Below are positions 57,526-60,484 of a stretch of 60,484 bases of DNA, one piece after another. Origin of the DNA: Clostridia bacterium (GTDB lineage Bacteria; Bacillota; Clostridia; Christensenellales; Borkfalkiaceae); contig JAFQWV010000010.1 in NCBI GenBank assembly GCA_017407325.1, positions 1 to 60,484 of the forward strand, written 5' to 3'. Made by a program: the position numbers and the translations under genes. The notes beneath the pieces were generated by a model. That model was not told the origin of the DNA, ran no database searches, and saw only the letters and a program-made list of their open reading frames with translations. Each line of letters opens with the position of its first letter. Position 1 is the first letter of the stretch.

Positions 57526-59211
57526 ATGGATTATAAAAAGTACATTGCACAAAAAATTGAAATTGACGGTTTTTCTTGCGAAGAGATTGAAACCTTTATT
57601 GAAATTCCACCTGAAAAGAGCGTTGGCGACTATGCACTTCCGTGCTTCCGTTTTTCGCGCGCGCTAAAAAAAGCGCCGAATATTATCGCGCAAGAACTTA
57701 AAGAAAAAATCACTCCAAGTGGTGTAATTAGAGAAGTTCAAGCGGTTGGCGGATATCTCAATTTCTTTTTGGATAGAACGGCAGTTTCTCTTGACGTAGT
57801 AAAAGAAATACTTGATAGCGGTGAAAAATACGGCTCGCAAAAAGTGGGTGAAGGTAAGACCGTTTGTATAGATTACTCGTCGATAAACATTGCAAAGCCT
57901 TTCCATATAGGACACCTTTCAACCACGGTTATCGGTGGTGCACTTTACAGAATTTTCAATTTCTTAGGCTATAAAGCAGTCGGTATTAACCACTTAGGCG
58001 ATTACGGCACTCAGTTTGGTAAGCTTATTTACGCTTATAAAAATTGGGGTAGTCGCGAAGAAGTCGAAAAGGGCGGAATTAAAGAATTAACCCGTCTATA
58101 CGTCGATTATCACGCAAAATCTGAAGAAAATCCCGCTATGGATGACGAGGCGAGAAGATATTTTAAGCTTATTGAAGAAGGTGATAGCGAGTGTGTGGAA
58201 CTCTTTAATTGGTTTAAAGAAATGACCATTAAGGAAGTAAATAAAATTTACGACCTTTTAGATATACACTTCGATTCTTACGCAGGCGAAAGTTTTTATA
58301 ACGACAAAATGCAAGTCGTCGTTGACGAACTTAACGAGAAAAATTTACTCGTTGAAAGTGACGGCGCGAAAATCGTCGACCTTGAACAATTTAATATGCC
58401 ACCTTGCATAATACTTCGTTCTGACGGGGCGTCACTTTACGCAACGCGCGATATTGCCGCTGCAATCTACCGCAAAAATACTTACGATTTCTATAAGTGC
58501 TTGTACGTAGTTGCCTACCAACAAGACTTACACTTTAAGCAATTTTTTAAAACGCTTGAACTTATGGGAAAAACTTGGGCTAAAGATATGGTGCACGTAT
58601 CTTACGGTATGGTATCGCTCGAAGACGGCGCAATGAGTACGCGTCACGGAAAAGTCGTTTTGCTCGAAGACGTTATTCGCGTGTGCATGGAAAAAGCGCT
58701 TAAAGTTATTGAAGAGAAAAATCCAAGCCTTGAAAATAAAGAAGAAGTTGCCAAGATGATTGGAACGGGAGCAGTAATTTTCGGGGCACTTCAAAACAAT
58801 AAAATCAAAGATATCGTATTTAGTTACGACAAGGTTTTATCGTTTGAAGGTGAAACAGGTCCTTACGTTCAATACACGGTTGCCCGTTGTAACAGCGTTA
58901 TGGCAAAATCTGACGTTGATTATTCTGAATTTAACGTAACTGAAGTTTGCGATAGCGAGTATAACTTAGCGGTTGCGCTTGCAAATTTCCCAAGCGTGGT
59001 ATTATCATCTGCTGAAAAGTACGAGCCAAGCTTCGTAACCAGATACGCAATAGACGTTGCAAAAGCGTTTAACCGTTTCTATCTTGACTGTAAAATCTTA
59101 AATGAAACGGGAGATAGAAAAAAGTTCCGTCTTGCGCTTTGTGACGCAACGAGAACTACTCTTAAAAACGCATTGTCGCTTTTAGGTATTAAAACACCAG
59201 AAAGAATGTAA
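57526..59211 (+). CDS. argS: Arginyl-tRNA synthetase
   Basis: This 561-aa class I synthetase charges tRNA-Arg. It has the N-terminal add-1 domain, the HIGH motif in INIAKPFHIGHLSTTVIGGA near residue 135, GINHLGDYGTQFGKLIYAYK, and MSTRHGKVVLLEDV in place of a canonical KMSKS, as is usual for ArgRS. A C-terminal DALR anticodon-binding domain (ALANFPSVVLSSAEKYEPSF; AFNRFYLDCKIL) ends GIKTPERM. Length and motifs are standard. Confidence 0.96.
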   Translation: MDYKKYIAQKIEIDGFSCEEIETFIEIPPEKSVGDYALPCFRFSRALKKAPNIIAQELKEKITPSGVIREVQAVGGYLNFFLDRTAVSLDVVKEILDSGEKYGSQKVGEGKTVCIDYSSINIAKPFHIGHLSTTVIGGALYRIFNFLGYKAVGINHLGDYGTQFGKLIYAYKNWGSREEVEKGGIKELTRLYVDYHAKSEENPAMDDEARRYFKLIEEGDSECVELFNWFKEMTIKEVNKIYDLLDIHFDSYAGESFYNDKMQVVVDELNEKNLLVESDGAKIVDLEQFNMPPCIILRSDGASLYATRDIAAAIYRKNTYDFYKCLYVVAYQQDLHFKQFFKTLELMGKTWAKDMVHVSYGMVSLEDGAMSTRHGKVVLLEDVIRVCMEKALKVIEEKNPSLENKEEVAKMIGTGAVIFGALQNNKIKDIVFSYDKVLSFEGETGPYVQYTVARCNSVMAKSDVDYSEFNVTEVCDSEYNLAVALANFPSVVLSSAEKYEPSFVTRYAIDVAKAFNRFYLDCKILNETGDRKKFRLALCDATRTTLKNALSLLGIKTPERM

Positions 59212-59220
59212 AAGTAAATC

Positions 59221-59260
59221 GCGCTATATCGCACTTAATTGCGATATAGCGCATTTTTTG
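59221..59260 (+). terminator. Terminator after argS
   Basis: A 12-bp stem GCGCTATATCGC/GCGATATAGCGC with an 8-base loop, followed by ATTTTTTG. Confidence 0.92.
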
Positions 59261-59360
59261 TTAGAAAAATTATTTTTAAAATTTTTTTAAAATATTTTTT
59301 TATTTTGTCATACATATGTCAACAATCGTTTGCTACTATAAAGAAAAAGGAGATACGCAA

Positions 59361-59870
59361 ATGATTGAACGTAAACTTATGATTGATGCCGAAAACGGCG
59401 ATGAAAAAAGTATGTATGAACTTGGCACGTATTATTTTGAAAATAACTTTTTCGCTTTTTCGTTTTACTGGATGGAAAAAAGTGCAAAAAAAGGCTACGT
59501 TCCCGCAATGAGCGAGCTTGGTAATTTTTACCGCAAAGGTATTGGCACGAAAATCGACGTCAAAAAAGCACATAAGTGGCTAGTTAAAGCATCGAAAAAG
59601 CAAAACGTAAATGCAATGAACTTACTTGTAAGCGATTATCTTTACGGTATTTTCAAAGGATCAGAAAAAATGGCGCTTGCGCTTTGCAAGAAAGCGTCGC
59701 ACTTAGATTCTAAACTTGGCGAATATTATTTAGGTTTATGCTATTTTAAAGGTATTGGCGTTAAACGAGATATCGAAAAGGCACGTTATCACTTTACTAT
59801 GAGCGCGATTAACGGCTTTGAGTTTGCTAAAGCAGAACTTAAGGATAAAGCGTTTAGTATCGTTGTTTAA
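59361..59870 (+). CDS. Sel1-repeat protein
   Basis: The start is ATG 59361, with AAAGGAGATAC just upstream; an earlier in-frame ATG at 59316 lacks such a site. The 169-aa protein is built of about four Sel1 repeats: ENGDEKSMYELGTYYFENNF, AKKGYVPAMSELGNFYRKGI, and HLDSKLGEYYLGLCYFKGIG followed by ARYHFTMSAINGFEFAKAEL. Sel1 repeats are TPR-like helices for protein binding. No signal or membrane segment. The partner is unknown, and it lies alone between argS and nadE. Confidence 0.85.
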   Translation: MIERKLMIDAENGDEKSMYELGTYYFENNFFAFSFYWMEKSAKKGYVPAMSELGNFYRKGIGTKIDVKKAHKWLVKASKKQNVNAMNLLVSDYLYGIFKGSEKMALALCKKASHLDSKLGEYYLGLCYFKGIGVKRDIEKARYHFTMSAINGFEFAKAELKDKAFSIVV

Positions 59871-59933
59871 TTGATTGATTTTTTTCTAAAAAAATAATAT
59901 ACTATACTTATCAAAATAAATAGGAAAATTAAT

Positions 59934-60484
59934 ATGTATAAGTTTGATGCTAAAATTTCAACCGAAAAAATTGTCGCGTGGATCAGGGATTGGTTTGAGA
60001 AAAACGGGCAAGGCTGCAAGGCTGTAATTGGTATTTCTGGCGGTAAAGATAGTAGCGTAGTTGCCGCGTTGTGCGTAAAAGCACTTGGAAAAGAAAGAGT
60101 TTTTGGCGTTTTAATGCCTTGTGGCGAGCAACACGATATTGATTATTCGCGTGATTTAGTAACCGATTTAGGTATTCAAAGCGTTACTGTAAATATCAAA
60201 AACACCATTGATGCCGTTTGGGAAGAGATTGAAAAAAGCCTTACTCCAACCGCGCAGGCAAAAATTAATCTTTCGCCAAGAATTAGGATGAGCGTGCTTT
60301 ACGCCGTGTCGCAATCGGTAAACGGCAGGGTTGCAAACACTTGCAATCTAAGTGAAGACTACGTGGGGTATTCAACTCGCTACGGTGATAGCGTAGGCGA
60401 CTTTTCACCGTTATCTAACTTTACGGTTACCGAAGTTAAACAAATAGGTTATGAACTTGGATTAGATAGAAAATATATCGAAAA
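59934..60484 (+). CDS. nadE: NAD+ synthase, N-terminal part (cut by window end)
   Basis: The frame opens at ATG 59934 with TAGGAAAAT upstream and stays open to the right edge (183 codons). It has the N-type ATP pyrophosphatase P-loop VIGISGGKDSSVVAALC near residue 31, NLSPRIRMSVLYAVSQ, NLSEDYVGYSTRYGD and DFSPLSNFTVTEVKQIGYEL. This is the short, ammonia-dependent-like NAD synthetase without the nitrilase domain at its N-terminus. It amidates nicotinate adenine dinucleotide to NAD+. The upstream region has a TATACT-like -10 box. Confidence 0.93.
   Translation, partial: MYKFDAKISTEKIVAWIRDWFEKNGQGCKAVIGISGGKDSSVVAALCVKALGKERVFGVLMPCGEQHDIDYSRDLVTDLGIQSVTVNIKNTIDAVWEEIEKSLTPTAQAKINLSPRIRMSVLYAVSQSVNGRVANTCNLSEDYVGYSTRYGDSVGDFSPLSNFTVTEVKQIGYELGLDRKYIE

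Overview
The window reads as the AT-rich chromosome of an anaerobic, Gram-positive Clostridia-type bacterium (Bacillota), probably a pectin-using gut commensal. The supports are a flavodiiron protein, an NfnAB-type electron-bifurcating pair, a Re-type citrate synthase, a TM1266-type hydrogenase-linked regulator, a DUF1858 protein, Lgt/LspA lipoprotein processing, several lipoboxes and three secreted or cytosolic plant-polysaccharide enzymes. No rRNA, integrase, transposase or CRISPR array is visible. The lineage is inferred from gene content, not from a marker gene.

Layout. 1-2.8 kb: a defence segment with the end of a type I methylase (HsdM), its specificity subunit (HsdS, with an in-frame 24-bp tandem repeat between its two target-recognition domains) and an AbiH-like gene. 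3.1-6.3 kb: tRNA-Gln(CTG), a DnaQ-type exonuclease and NfnB/NfnA. 6.4-14.6 kb: an isolated VirD4/TraG-like ATPase with a Sel1-like partner, transcribed divergently from an operon holding a membrane-Rossmann-RyR protein, an unknown protein and a cardiolipin synthase. 14.7-20.2 kb: MATE exporter, PL10 pectate lyase, QueG-like ferredoxin protein, a small unknown and FprA. 20.2-27.4 kb: a translationally coupled operon of an SNF2-type helicase, a MoxR AAA+ ATPase and a metallopeptidase/VWA protein, preceded by a palindromic operator and followed by a WYL regulator. 27.5-36 kb: membrane protein plus GT2, purC, SPFH/zinc-ribbon genes, a cyclophilin lipoprotein and class II aldolase. 36.2-39.6 kb: a structured leader, a TM1266-like regulator, a complete ABC importer and a MazF toxin without antitoxin. 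39.7-44.6 kb: lgt-unknown-pncB-coiled coil-lspA-rluD. 44.8-50.8 kb: GH43, PL1 pectate lyase, ECF sigma factor, anti-sigma-like protein and a small exported protein. 50.9-56.2 kb: Re-citrate synthase, GntR, aconitase and isocitrate dehydrogenase. 56.3-60.5 kb: ychF, argS, a Sel1 protein and the start of nadE.

The most unusual content is a family of intergenic tandem-hairpin arrays at four places (about 2.92-3.09, 18.24-18.50, 26.20-26.35 and 44.63-44.80 kb). Each array strings together short palindromes of different sequence joined by a 7-8 nt linker that is constant within a locus but differs between loci: ATGATATA, ATGATTT, GTGAAAT and ATATAAC. In two arrays the linker flips to its reverse complement halfway, and two arrays share a near-identical cap hairpin. 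I cannot match this to a named element.

Two gene sets could be undescribed systems: helicase-MoxR-metallopeptidase/VWA with its WYL regulator, and the divergent VirD4-Sel1 / RyR membrane protein block. Functions assigned to these as systems are inference; the domain calls come from motifs read by eye.
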